This document shows, piece by piece, positions 1 to 8,346 of a DNA stretch of 64,000 nt. Position 1 is the first letter of the stretch. Each line of letters begins with the position of its first letter. Under the pieces are notes generated by a model that made no database searches, was not told the origin of the DNA, and saw only the letters and a program-made list of their open reading frames with translations. The DNA lies in the NCBI GenBank assembly GCA_963777045.1, contig CAVZPD010000015.1, forward strand, positions 248,001 to 312,000, given 5' to 3'. The DNA comes from JAPSGM01 sp963777045 (GTDB taxonomy: Bacteria > Chloroflexota > Limnocylindria > QHBO01). Both the position numbers and the translations under genes were made by a program.

Positions 1-1281
1 GTGGAGCCGGCCGAGGCCCTCGCCGAGCATCCTGCCGCTCATCTTCGGGATCCAGAAGTAGAACGCCCCGAACGCCGCGAAGGCCGACCCACCGAACAGG
101 ACGTAGTGCATGTGGGCCACCACGTAGTAGCTGTCCTGCACCTGGTAGTCGATCGGGGGCGAGGCCAGGAACACGCCGGTGATGCCGCCGATCAGGAACT
201 GGAAGAGAAAGCCGAAGATGAAGAGCATCGGCAGCGTGATGCGGATCCGCCCGCGCCACATGGTGGCGATCCAGGTGAAGAACTTGACGCCGGTCGGGAC
301 CGCGATGGCGAACGAGGTCGCGCCGAAGAAGAGGTTGCTCACCGCGCCGGTGGTGAACATGTGGTGCGCCCAGACGCTGAACGAGAGCGCGCCGATGAGG
401 ATGGTGGCGAACACGAGCGCGCGGTAGCCGAAGATCCGCTTGCCGCTGAAGACCGGCACGATCTCGCTCACGATGCCGAAGAAGGGCAGCGCCATGATGT
501 AGACCTCCGGGTGGCCGAAGAACCAGAAGAGGTGCTGCCACAGGATCGTGCTCCCGCCCATGGCGGGGTCGAAGAAGCCGGCTCCCAGGGTCCGGTCCAG
601 GAAGAGCATCACCAGCGCGCTGGTCAGGACCGGGAAGGTGAGGATGATCAGCAGGCTGACGACCAGGATGTTCCAGGTGAAGATCGAGAGCCGGAACATG
701 CCCATCCCGCGCGCCCGCATGGTGAAGACGGTGGCGATGAAGTTGACCGCGCCCAGGATCCCGGAGGTCCCGGACATGATCAGCCCCATGATCCAGAGGT
801 TCGAGCCGGCGCCCGGCGAGTAGGTGGCGCCCGAGAGGGGCACGTAGCCGGTCCAGCCAAAGGCGGCGGCCCCACCGGCCGTCGCGAAGCCGGAGAAGGC
901 GACCAGCCCACCGCCCAGGTAGAGCCAGTAGGTGAGGGCGTTGAGGCGCGGGAAGGCCACGTCCGGTGCGCCGATCTGCAGCGGCAGCAGGTAGTTCGCG
1001 AAGCCGATGCCGAGCGGCACGATGGCGAAGAAGATCATGCCGGTGCCGTGCATGGTGAAGAGCTGGTTGTAGAGCGCCTCGTCCACGAACTGCAGCTCCG
1101 GGAAGGCGAGTTCGGCGCGGATCACCAGGGCCAGCAGACCGCCCACCAGCAGGAAGGCGATCGAAGTGACCAGGTACATGACGCCGATCTTCTTGTGGTC
1201 GACCGTGGTCAGGTAATCGACCAGGCGCGGGCGGCCGGGGTGCGCCACGGTGCCATCGTGCTCGCGGACGGCGGTGGTCAT
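1..1281 (-). CDS. ctaD: Cytochrome c oxidase subunit I (partial, C-terminus beyond window)
   Basis: Catalytic haem-copper subunit of the aa3-type terminal oxidase, which reduces O2 to water and pumps protons in the cytoplasmic membrane. Read on the minus strand from the ATG at 1281, 427 residues are visible and the frame runs off the left edge. Visible landmarks are TVDHKKIG near the start, the haem-a histidine in LFTMHGTGM, the cross-linked Tyr-His motif GHPEVYI, the CuB histidine pair in WAHHMF, and the haem ligand region VVAHMHYVLFGG. At least nine hydrophobic segments are visible. The ATG overlaps the ctaC stop (ATGA), so the two are translationally coupled. The plus strand also stays open here for about 530 codons, but it encodes a low-complexity, charged product and is an artefact of GC bias. 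Confidence 0.97.
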   Translation of the reverse strand, partial: MTTAVREHDGTVAHPGRPRLVDYLTTVDHKKIGVMYLVTSIAFLLVGGLLALVIRAELAFPELQFVDEALYNQLFTMHGTGMIFFAIVPLGIGFANYLLPLQIGAPDVAFPRLNALTYWLYLGGGLVAFSGFATAGGAAAFGWTGYVPLSGATYSPGAGSNLWIMGLIMSGTSGILGAVNFIATVFTMRARGMGMFRLSIFTWNILVVSLLIILTFPVLTSALVMLFLDRTLGAGFFDPAMGGSTILWQHLFWFFGHPEVYIMALPFFGIVSEIVPVFSGKRIFGYRALVFATILIGALSFSVWAHHMFTTGAVSNLFFGATSFAIAVPTGVKFFTWIATMWRGRIRITLPMLFIFGFLFQFLIGGITGVFLASPPIDYQVQDSYYVVAHMHYVLFGGSAFAAFGAFYFWIPKMSGRMLGEGLGRLH

Positions 1282-1997
1282 GGTGCCTCACCGCCGCCAG
1301 ATGCGAGCCACTGCTCGAAGGCACTTGCCGAGACGGCTTCGACGGTGAAGCGCATCTCGTTGTGGAGAAGGCCGCAGAACTCACCGCAGAGGCCCGCGTA
1401 CGTCCCCTCCTCGTCGATCGTCAGCTCGATCCGGTTGGTCCTGCCCGGGAGGACGTCGCGCTTGAGCAGGAAGTGGGGCACCCAGAAGCTGTGGATGACG
1501 TCGGGCGAATCCAGGTTGAAGGCGATCCGCTCCCCCACGGGGAGGACCGCCACGGGCGGCTCGCCGGGGAGACCGGTGACCACCACGTCGCTCCCCTCGT
1601 AGGCGAACTGCCACTGCCACTGGAAGCCGGTGACGTCGACGGTCACGGCCGGATCGTCGGTCCGCTCGTCGACGCTGGCGAGGACCTGCGCGGTCAGGAT
1701 GAAGAGGATGATCACCAGGAGGGTGGGGATCGCCCACCAGACCAGCTCGAGCGGAATGTTCTCGTGGTTGGTGGAGGCTTCGCGGCCGTCGTCGCGGGCG
1801 CGGTAGCGCACGATGCTCCAGCCGATGAGGCCGGCGACGATGACGAACACCACCGCGGCCACGACCAGGAAGATGTCGTACAGCATCTTCACCTGAGCCC
1901 CTTGCGACGTGGCGGGCTCGGGTGCGCATCCGGTGAGGATGATGGCTGCCAGGCCAGGAGCGATCGCGAGTCGTAGCAGGGCGCGCAGGCGATCCAT
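1278..1997 (-). CDS. ctaC: Cytochrome c oxidase subunit II, lipoprotein
   Basis: Subunit II carries the CuA centre that accepts electrons from cytochrome c on the outer face of the membrane. I start it at the ATG at 1997 (239 residues), which places a lipoprotein signal with lipobox ILTGC right after the start. The open frame extends further upstream but reads as arginine/proline-rich noise. After the signal come two transmembrane segments (VVAAVVFVIVAGLIGW and the ALPTLLVIILFIL-like segment), the aromatic patch FQWQWQF, and the CuA site CGEFCGLLHNEM with both cysteines, the histidine and the methionine intact. Its stop overlaps the ctaD start. It faces away from pncA across a 62-bp gap. Confidence 0.97.
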   Translation of the reverse strand: MDRLRALLRLAIAPGLAAIILTGCAPEPATSQGAQVKMLYDIFLVVAAVVFVIVAGLIGWSIVRYRARDDGREASTNHENIPLELVWWAIPTLLVIILFILTAQVLASVDERTDDPAVTVDVTGFQWQWQFAYEGSDVVVTGLPGEPPVAVLPVGERIAFNLDSPDVIHSFWVPHFLLKRDVLPGRTNRIELTIDEEGTYAGLCGEFCGLLHNEMRFTVEAVSASAFEQWLASGGGEAP

Positions 1998-2059
1998 CCA
2001 GGCCAATCCTATACCGGTGCCGCATGGGCGCAACCGCAGAGCTCGCCTATCATCGCTCC

Positions 2060-2644
2060 ATGATCGCCTTCGACGCGAAGACCGCCCTGGTGGTGGTCGA
2101 CGTCCAGAACGACTTCGCCGACCCGGCCGGCAGCCTGGCGGTCTCGGGTGCCGACGGGGTCGTGCAGGCGGTGAACCGCGAGGTCGCCCGAGCAGTCGCG
2201 GCCGGTTCCCTCGTGGTCTACACCCAGGACTGGCATCCCGCCGCCACGCCGCACTTTGCGAAGGACGGTGGGATCTGGCCGGTCCACTGCGTCGCCGGCA
2301 CCTGGGGCGCGGACCTGCATCCGGCACTGGTGGTCGCCGGCGACTCGGTTCGCAAGGGGAGCGCCGGCGAGGACGGCTACTCCGGCTTCACGATGCGCGA
2401 CCCGCGCACCGGCGAGGAGATCCCGACGGAGCTGGAGGCGCTGCTCCGCGAGCGCGGCATCGAGCGCGTGGTCGTCTGCGGGCTCGCCACCGACTACTGC
2501 GTCAAGGCGACCGTCCTCGACGCCCTGCACCTCGGCTTCGCGGCCAGCGTTCCGGCCGACGGGGTGGCCGCCGTCAACCTGCAGCCGCAGGACGGCGAGC
2601 GCGCCCTGGCGGAGATGGCCGCCGCGGGGGCGGAGCTGGCCTAG
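2060..2644 (+). CDS. pncA: Nicotinamidase / isochorismatase-family hydrolase
   Basis: Probably hydrolyses nicotinamide to nicotinate and ammonia in NAD salvage. The 194-residue protein shows the catalytic Asp in VVVDVQNDF, the Lys in SVRKGS and the Cys in LATDYCVKAT. The metal-site residues lie in TQDWHP and WPVHC. Length and motif order match bacterial PncA. I choose the ATG at 2060, because the 12 upstream in-frame codons do not belong to the family's N-terminus. The last four bases (CTAG) are shared with the convergent gene's stop, so each TAG lies inside the other gene's end. Assignment to nicotinamidase rather than a general isochorismatase rests on the DxH...H metal set. Confidence 0.92.
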   Translation: MIAFDAKTALVVVDVQNDFADPAGSLAVSGADGVVQAVNREVARAVAAGSLVVYTQDWHPAATPHFAKDGGIWPVHCVAGTWGADLHPALVVAGDSVRKGSAGEDGYSGFTMRDPRTGEEIPTELEALLRERGIERVVVCGLATDYCVKATVLDALHLGFAASVPADGVAAVNLQPQDGERALAEMAAAGAELA

Positions 2645-2850
2645 TCCTCCTCGGGCGAGCTCGGCTGCCCGAGCCGAACGCGGAGGTCCCGGATCACCAG
2701 CACGAGGCCCACCCCGAGCGCGGCGCCGCCGATGACGATCCAGAGCGGGTCGGCGGTCATGAAGCTTCCGGGCGCGAACGGCAGGTCCAGACCCTGGGCC
2801 AGCCAGACGGCGCCGGCGAGACCGAGCAGGATCCCGAGTACCAGCAGCAT
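2641..2850 (-). CDS. Small two-TM membrane protein
   Basis: This 69-residue protein has two hydrophobic segments (about residues 2-20 and 37-54) separated by a short proline/glycine loop, and a charged tail ending SSPEED. It converges on pncA and shares the palindromic CTAG as a double stop. Small two-helix proteins of this kind are common and have no assigned role. Its coding sequence is clean (an ATG start, typical codon use), so I take it as real. No function can be assigned. Confidence 0.6.
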   Translation of the reverse strand: MLLVLGILLGLAGAVWLAQGLDLPFAPGSFMTADPLWIVIGGAALGVGLVLVIRDLRVRLGQPSSPEED

Positions 2851-2877
2851 GCGACCGATCCTACCCCCGAAGGACTC

Positions 2878-2905
2878 TTGCGTCCGAGCGTGAGTTGCGT
2901 ATACT
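2878..2905 (+). promoter_or_regulatory. Sigma-70-type promoter for the zinc-ribbon gene
   Basis: A -35 box TTGCGT (2878-2883) and a perfect extended -10 TATACT (2900-2905) are separated by 16 bp. Transcription would start near 2912 and leave a leader of about 158 nt before the zinc-ribbon gene. Confidence 0.6.
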
Positions 2906-2911
2906 CGCGGG

Positions 2912-3069
2912 CGTCGGGCCGCCTTCAGGTGCGGTGCCAGCAGACTTCCACTCCCCTCCCACCACGTCCAAGCGTCGGCTCACGGGGTAGCGGCAAGACC
3001 CGTGGCCGGCGTCGAACCCGAGGCGACGAAAGCCCGACGTGGTAACCACATTTCTAGGAGGGGTCCTTC
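2912..3069 (+). ncRNA. Structured 5' leader, candidate cis-regulatory RNA
   Basis: The leader can fold into a closed multibranch structure. An 8-bp outer helix pairs ACCACGTC (2961-2968) with GACGTGGT (3036-3043). Inside it lie hairpin 1, CACGGG (2981-2986) with CCCGTG (2999-3004), and hairpin 2, CGTCG (3010-3014) with CGACG (3024-3028). The 3' strand of the outer helix can instead fold locally (GTGG-TAA-CCAC, 3039-3049) just ahead of the ribosome site AGGAGGGG (3056-3063). Two mutually exclusive folds next to an SD site look like a switch. I do not recognise a known riboswitch class. The fold was done by eye. Confidence 0.4.
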
Positions 3070-3417
3070 GTGGCCTACACCGATCAGGTGCTTACCTGTT
3101 CTGACTGCGGGATCGACTTCGTCTTCTCCGCTTCGGAGCAGGAATTCTTCGCGCAGAAGGGGTTCACCTCTGCGCCCAAGCGCTGCCCCGCCTGCCGGGC
3201 GCAGCGACGTGCCACCGGCGGCGGTGGTGGCGGCGGTGGCGCCAGCAGTTACGGCAACGGAGGGGGCTACTCGTCCGGCGGCGGCTACAGCCGCGGCCCG
3301 CGCGAGATGTTCGACGCCGTCTGCGCACGCTGCGGGAAGGACACCCAGGTCCCGTTCCGTCCGACCGGTGCTCGGCCGGTCTACTGCAGCGACTGCTTCC
3401 GCCTGATGCGCGGCTAG
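3070..3417 (+). CDS. Double zinc-ribbon protein with glycine-rich linker
   Basis: The 115-residue protein has an N-terminal CxxC...CxxC ribbon (TCSDCG, RCPACR), a linker of about 35 residues almost entirely Gly/Ser/Tyr, and a second CxxC pair (CARCG, YCSDC) close to the C-terminus. The N-terminal part resembles the probable zinc-ribbon family PF13451 and the C-terminal part the CxxC-type domain often paired with it. The GTG start at 3070 is fixed by a strong SD site, AGGAGGGG, 6 nt upstream. It is monocistronic, with its own promoter, a long structured leader and a terminator. A nucleic-acid-related or stress role is an inference from family habit only. Confidence 0.85.
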   Translation: MAYTDQVLTCSDCGIDFVFSASEQEFFAQKGFTSAPKRCPACRAQRRATGGGGGGGGASSYGNGGGYSSGGGYSRGPREMFDAVCARCGKDTQVPFRPTGARPVYCSDCFRLMRG

Positions 3418-3447
3418 ACCCGCTCGGCACGTGCCATAGCTGCTCGA

Positions 3448-3480
3448 GAGGCGGCCTCCCGCGAGGGGCCGCCTCTTCTG
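3448..3480 (+). terminator. Rho-independent terminator after zinc-ribbon gene
   Basis: A perfect 9-bp stem (GAGGCGGCC at 3448-3456, GGCCGCCTC at 3467-3475) with a 10-nt loop is followed by TTCTGCTG. It lies 30 bp after the stop codon. Confidence 0.75.
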
Positions 3481-3614
3481 CTGCGTGAACGCCGGCCGCG
3501 AGAGCGCGACGTCGCCCTGCGGCGCCTGCCTGGTCGCCGGGCGACCGGACGTGGCCTGGCCCGTATCATGGTCGGGTACAGACAGGCAAGAAAATTGCGC
3601 ATTCGGCAGGTGAC

Positions 3615-5477
3615 ATGAACGACCACGAACTGTGGCGTGAGCTCGGGCAGCAGCTGCGCGTCGATTCGGTCCGATCCAGCTCGGCGGCGGGATCCGGACA
3701 TCCAACCTCCTCCATGTCAGCCGCGGACCTGATGGCCGTGCTGCTGGCGAAGCATCTGCGCTATGACTTCGGCCAGCCGGACGATCCGCGGAACGACCAC
3801 CTGATCTTCAGCAAGGGGCACGCGTCACCGCTCCTCTACGCCATGTACCGGGCGGCGGGCGCGATCACCGACGACGAGATGCTCACCTTTCGCCAGCTGG
3901 GCAGCCGCATCGAGGGCCATCCGACACCGGTCCTGCCATGGGTCGACGTCGCCACCGGGTCGCTGGGACAGGGCCTCCCGATCTCGGTCGGCGTGGCGTA
4001 CGCCGGCCGGTTCCTGGATCGGCTTCCGTACCACGTCTGGTGCCTGTGCGGCGACTCGGAGATGGCCGAGGGCTCCATGTGGGAGGCGTTCGAAGCCGCC
4101 GGCTTCCACGGCCTGGACAACCTGACGGCGATCATCGACGTGAACCGCCTTGGCCAGACCGGCGAGACGATGCACGGCTGGGACCTCGACGCGTACGCGC
4201 AGCGGGCGCGTGCCTTCGGCTGGCACGCCATCGAGGTCGACGGCCACGACGTGACGGCGGTCGACGCGGCCTACGAGGAGGCACGTCAGACAGCCGGGAA
4301 GCCGAGCGTCATCGTGGCGCGAACCGAGAAGGGGCACGGCGTCAGCTCGGTCGCCAACCAGAACGGTGCGCACGGCAAGCCAGTGCCCGACGAGGAGGCG
4401 GCGATTGCCGAGCTGGGCGGACGGCGCGACCTCTCGATCGAGGTCGGCAAGCCGCAGGGTTCGGAGCAGCCGCACCGGTTCGAGGCCGGTGGCAGCCTGA
4501 ACCTGCCGGCGTACGAGGTCGGCACCAAGGTCGCCACGCGCAAGGCGTACGGTGACGCCCTGGTGGCCCTCGGCAACGCCCGCGGCGACGTGGTCGCCAT
4601 CGATGGCGAGGTCGGCAATTCGACGCACTCGGAGGAATTCGCCAACGCGCACCCCGATCGGTTCGTGCAGGCCTACATCGCCGAGCAGATGCTCGTCTCC
4701 TATGCGGTCGGCTTCCAGGTCCGCGGCTGGCGTCCGTATGCCGCGACCTTCGCCGCCTTCCTCTCGCGCGCGTACGACTTCGTGCGCATGGCGGCGGTGA
4801 GCCGTGCCGACATCCGGCTGGTCGGCTCGCACGCCGGCGTCAGCATCGGCGAGGATGGCCCATCGCAGATGGCGCTGGAGGACATCGCCTCGCTGCGAGC
4901 CGTCCACGACAGCACCATCCTGTATCCGTCGGATGCCAACCAGGCCGCGCGGCTGGTGGCGCAGATGGCGGATCGCAAGGGGATCGTCTTCATGCGTACC
5001 ACCCGCGAGAAGACGCCGGTCCTGTACGGGCCAGACGAGGAGTTCAGCATCGGTGGCAGTCGAACCCTGCGACAGACCGATGCCGACCAGGTGACCCTGG
5101 TCGGAGCCGGCATCACCCTGCACGAGGCGCTCAAGGCCGCGGACCTGCTGGCCCGCGACGGCATCACGGCGCGCGTCATCGACCTGTACTCGGTGAAGCC
5201 CATCGATGCCGAGGCACTGCGTGCCGCCGGTCGTGCCACCGGCGTGATCGTGACGGTCGAGGATCACTTCCCGGAGGGCGGCCTGGGCGATGCCGTCCTG
5301 GAGGTCTTCGCGGCCGAGCGGGAGCATCCGGTCATCCGGAAGCTCGCCGTCGAGATCATGCCGGGCTCCGCCACCCCGGAGGAGCAGCTCGCGGCCGCGG
5401 GGATCGACGCCGAACACATCGCAGCCGCGGCGCGGGACCTGGTGGGTGCAAGCGCAACCGCCGGCGCCCGGAGCTGA
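3615..5477 (+). CDS. tkt: Transketolase
   Basis: Thiamine-diphosphate enzyme of the non-oxidative pentose phosphate pathway that transfers two-carbon units between sugar phosphates. The 620 residues carry GHPTSSMSAADLM and the FSKGHASP region near the N-terminus, GSLGQGLPISVG, and the TPP-binding motif GDSEMAEGS...IIDVNR (about residues 148-180). The Pyr domain contains the catalytic glutamate region AYIAEQMLVSYAVG, and a C-terminal transketolase domain ends near residue 600. At 620 residues it is of the shorter type rather than the ~660-residue enterobacterial type. It is the first gene of a seven-gene operon. An upstream TATCAT near 3565 may be the -10. Confidence 0.96.
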   Translation: MNDHELWRELGQQLRVDSVRSSSAAGSGHPTSSMSAADLMAVLLAKHLRYDFGQPDDPRNDHLIFSKGHASPLLYAMYRAAGAITDDEMLTFRQLGSRIEGHPTPVLPWVDVATGSLGQGLPISVGVAYAGRFLDRLPYHVWCLCGDSEMAEGSMWEAFEAAGFHGLDNLTAIIDVNRLGQTGETMHGWDLDAYAQRARAFGWHAIEVDGHDVTAVDAAYEEARQTAGKPSVIVARTEKGHGVSSVANQNGAHGKPVPDEEAAIAELGGRRDLSIEVGKPQGSEQPHRFEAGGSLNLPAYEVGTKVATRKAYGDALVALGNARGDVVAIDGEVGNSTHSEEFANAHPDRFVQAYIAEQMLVSYAVGFQVRGWRPYAATFAAFLSRAYDFVRMAAVSRADIRLVGSHAGVSIGEDGPSQMALEDIASLRAVHDSTILYPSDANQAARLVAQMADRKGIVFMRTTREKTPVLYGPDEEFSIGGSRTLRQTDADQVTLVGAGITLHEALKAADLLARDGITARVIDLYSVKPIDAEALRAAGRATGVIVTVEDHFPEGGLGDAVLEVFAAEREHPVIRKLAVEIMPGSATPEEQLAAAGIDAEHIAAAARDLVGASATAGARS

Positions 5478-5504
5478 GCGCGACACAACCTGAGGAGGAA
5501 CCGA

Positions 5505-6608
5505 GTGAACACGCTGCAGCGGCTGCACGCCGAGCAGGACCAGAGTCCGTGGATTGACTTCATCGACCGTGACCTGATCGAGTCCGGGCGCCTCGCCCAG
5601 TTGGCCCAGGATGGCATTCGGGGGCTGACCAGCAACCCGACCATCTTCGCCAAGGCGGTCGCGACCGGCCAGTACGACGCCCTCGTCAGGCGCGAGCTGG
5701 AGGCCGGGAACGGCAACCAGGCGATCTACGAGGAGATCGCGGTGGGGGACGTGGGCGACGCCGCCGACGTGCTGCGAAGCATCTACGACGCCGATGAGGG
5801 CGCTGACGGCTTCGTCTCGATCGAGGTCGAGCCGGATCTGGCCAACGACACGCAGGCGACACTGGATCGCGCACGCCACCTGTGGGGCCGCCTCTCGCGT
5901 CCCAACGTCTTCATCAAGATCCCGGCGACGCCCGCCGGCCTCCCGGCCATCGAGGCCGCGATCGCCGATGGGATCAACGTCAACGTCACCCTGATGTTCA
6001 GCGTCGACGTCTACCGCGACGTTGCCCGCGCCTACATCGCCGGGCTGCGACGTCGTCACCGGGACGGCGGCGACGTGTCGAAGGTGGCATCGGTCGCAAG
6101 CTTCTTCGTCAGTCGCGTGGACACCAAGGTCGACAAGCGGCTCGAGGCGATCGGCAGCGACGAAGCGATGGCACTGCGCGGACGTGCCGCCGTCGCGAAC
6201 GCGAAGATGGCCTACCGCGCCTTCGACGAGATCTTCGGCGGGGACGAGTTCGCCGACCTGCGCGCCGCCGGAGCCCGCGTCCAGCGCTGTCTCTGGGCCA
6301 GCACCTCTACCAAGAACCCGGCGTATCCCGACGTGCTCTACGTGGACGAGCTCATCGGTCCCCAGACGGTGAACACCATGCCGACCGAGACCATCGAGGC
6401 GTTCCTGGACCACGGCAGCGTGGAGCGAACGCTCGATGCGGAGACGGACGCGGCGGCGGCGACGCTCGAGCAGCTCGAGCAGCTGGGCGTGAGCATGCGG
6501 AAGGTCACTGACGAGCTGACCGACGAGGGCGTTACCGCCTTCGCCAAGTCGTTCGACGACCTGATCGAGACGATCGACGGCAAGCGCAAGGCCCTCGCGC
6601 CGGCATGA
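5505..6608 (+). CDS. tal: Transaldolase
   Basis: Transfers dihydroxyacetone units between sedoheptulose-7-P and glyceraldehyde-3-P via a Schiff-base lysine. The 367-residue protein shows GIRGLTSNPTIFAKA near the N-terminus, the lysine strand NVFIKIPAT (catalytic Lys about residue 132), NVNVTLMFS, and SRVDTKVDKRL. The length and DGIRGLTSNP motif fit the long TalB-like subfamily of actinobacteria, cyanobacteria and Chloroflexota. The GTG start at 5505 is supported by the SD site GAGGAGGAA at 5492-5500. Its stop overlaps the pgi start (ATGA). In some related genomes these two are fused into one protein. Here they are separate but coupled. Confidence 0.96.
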   Translation: MNTLQRLHAEQDQSPWIDFIDRDLIESGRLAQLAQDGIRGLTSNPTIFAKAVATGQYDALVRRELEAGNGNQAIYEEIAVGDVGDAADVLRSIYDADEGADGFVSIEVEPDLANDTQATLDRARHLWGRLSRPNVFIKIPATPAGLPAIEAAIADGINVNVTLMFSVDVYRDVARAYIAGLRRRHRDGGDVSKVASVASFFVSRVDTKVDKRLEAIGSDEAMALRGRAAVANAKMAYRAFDEIFGGDEFADLRAAGARVQRCLWASTSTKNPAYPDVLYVDELIGPQTVNTMPTETIEAFLDHGSVERTLDAETDAAAATLEQLEQLGVSMRKVTDELTDEGVTAFAKSFDDLIETIDGKRKALAPA

Positions 6609-8308
6609 CCTCGCCGCCGCTCGAGCTGGCGATCGGCGAGCGACTCACCCGCTGGGAGACGGAGCGCGTCGCCGAGCGGCTCTGGGATCGCGACGGCAGC
6701 CTGTGGGCGAGCTCGGGCAAGCCGGCGGACGAGGTCGCCTCGTGGCTCGGCTGGCTCTCGCTCCCGTACGACGGCTACGACCGCATCGCCGAGCTTCGCC
6801 ACCTGGCCCGTGGCGTCCGGGCGGACGGCTACCGCCGGGCTGCGGTCCTGGGCATGGGGGGGTCGAGCCTGGCGCCGGAACTGTTCAGCCGCGTCTTCGG
6901 TGGGCCGCTGGGGGCGCCACCGCGTGACAGCGACGGGTTGGAGCTGCGCATCCTCGACTCCACCCACCCCGACGTGGTGCGCGGCTTCCGAGCCTGGGCC
7001 GAGGGGGAGCGCACGGTCTTCTGCGTCAGCAGCAAGTCCGGCTCGACCACCGAGCCGAACGCCTTCCATGCTGCCATGGCCGCCTTCGCTCCCGCCCTCG
7101 ACTTCATCGCGATCACCGATCCTGGCTCGTCACTGGCCCAGGTTGCCCGCGCCCAGGAGTTCCGCGGCATCGTCGAGGGCGTCCCGTCGGTCGGAGGGCG
7201 CTACTCGGCGCTCTCGGTCTTCGGCCTCGTGCCCGCCGCCCTGCACGGCGTCGACCTGGAGGCCCTCCTCGGCAGCGCGGTGGCGATGGCCGACGCCTGT
7301 CGCCGCCCCCCCGCGGAGAACCCGGGCCTGCGCCTCGGCGCGATGCTGGCGGAGGCGGCCGTGGCTGGGCGCGACAAGCTGACCATCCTGACCTCGCCGC
7401 GCCTCGCCAGCTTCGGCGACTGGGCCGAGCAGCTGGTGGCGGAGAGCACGGGCAAGGCGGGCACGGGCATCGTGCCGGTCGTTGGCGAGGCACTCCGCCC
7501 GGCGCCGGCCTACGGCGATGATCGCTGCTTCGTGATCATGACGCTGGCGTCCGAACGAGATCCGAAGCTCGAACGACTCGGCGACGCGCTGCAGGCCCGC
7601 GGCCACCCGGTGACCCGCCTGGAGATCGGCAGCCCCACGGAGGTCGGTGGCGAGTTCGTGCGCTGGGAGGTGGCGACCGCCGCGGCGGGGATCGTGCTGG
7701 AGATCGACCCATTCGACCAGCCGAACGTGCAGGAGAGCAAGGACGCCACGAAGGCGCTGCTGGACGCGTACCGAGCCCAGGGCTCGCTACCGGCACCCGC
7801 GCCCATCGTTGCCTCCGAGGGCGTCGCCGCGTACGCCGATGCGGCGGCACTCGGGGACGACCCGGTGACCGTCGATGGTGCGCTGCGCGCGCTCCTCGAC
7901 GGCGTCCAGCCGGACGACTACTTCGCCATCCTCGCCTACCTGCCCCAGGATGCGGCGACCGAGTCGGCGTTGCAGGCGCTGCGTGGACGTATCGGCGAGT
8001 CGCTGGGGGTGGCAACCACCCTGGGCTTCGGGCCGCGCTTCCTGCATTCCACCGGGCAGCTGCACAAGGGCGGCCCAGCGTCGGGCGTCTTCCTGCAGCT
8101 CACCGCGGAGCCCCGGCGCGACATGCCGATCCCCGGCTGGGAGGAGTCATTCGGGACGCTGGTGGCGGCCCAGGCGCTGGGTGACCTGCAGTCGCTGCAG
8201 CGACGCGGTCGCCGCGCACTGCGGCTCCACTTCGCCGATGCCGACCGCGTCAACGACCAGCTGGGGCGGTGGCTGGCAGAGATGTTGCCCCACGGCGCGG
8301 CAAGCTGA
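6605..8308 (+). CDS. pgi: Glucose-6-phosphate isomerase
   Basis: Interconverts glucose-6-P and fructose-6-P. The 567-residue protein has the two SIS-type sugar-isomerase halves: VLGMGGSSLAPELF, then FCVSSKSGSTTEPN (sugar-phosphate loop) in the first, and a second half with LTSPRLASFGDWAEQLVAESTGKAG followed by the C-terminal LGFGPRFLHSTGQLHKGGP, which supplies the conserved His and Lys. It resembles the pgi part of tal-pgi fusions more than the E. coli enzyme. It overlaps tal by 4 bp and is followed 38 bp later by gnd, feeding glucose-6-P to zwf in the same operon. Confidence 0.95.
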   Translation: MTSPPLELAIGERLTRWETERVAERLWDRDGSLWASSGKPADEVASWLGWLSLPYDGYDRIAELRHLARGVRADGYRRAAVLGMGGSSLAPELFSRVFGGPLGAPPRDSDGLELRILDSTHPDVVRGFRAWAEGERTVFCVSSKSGSTTEPNAFHAAMAAFAPALDFIAITDPGSSLAQVARAQEFRGIVEGVPSVGGRYSALSVFGLVPAALHGVDLEALLGSAVAMADACRRPPAENPGLRLGAMLAEAAVAGRDKLTILTSPRLASFGDWAEQLVAESTGKAGTGIVPVVGEALRPAPAYGDDRCFVIMTLASERDPKLERLGDALQARGHPVTRLEIGSPTEVGGEFVRWEVATAAAGIVLEIDPFDQPNVQESKDATKALLDAYRAQGSLPAPAPIVASEGVAAYADAAALGDDPVTVDGALRALLDGVQPDDYFAILAYLPQDAATESALQALRGRIGESLGVATTLGFGPRFLHSTGQLHKGGPASGVFLQLTAEPRRDMPIPGWEESFGTLVAAQALGDLQSLQRRGRRALRLHFADADRVNDQLGRWLAEMLPHGAAS

Positions 8309-8346
8309 CAGAAGAAGCAAGAAGGCCTGAAGGAGGCGCAGCCAAG

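Noticed and set aside
1..1602. A long plus-strand open frame (533 codons) opposite ctaD and ctaC
   Set aside because: It is highly charged low-complexity, has no domain, and lies antisense to two genes with clear catalytic motifs.
3001..3045. tRNA-like T-loop (GTCGAACCCGAGGC)
   Set aside because: No acceptor stem or anticodon arm; the bases belong to the structured leader's second hairpin.
3825..6413. An 862-codon minus-strand open frame opposite tkt and tal
   Set aside because: Shadow frame produced by GC-rich codon bias, with no recognisable motifs; the plus strand has full-length enzymes with TPP and Schiff-base motifs.
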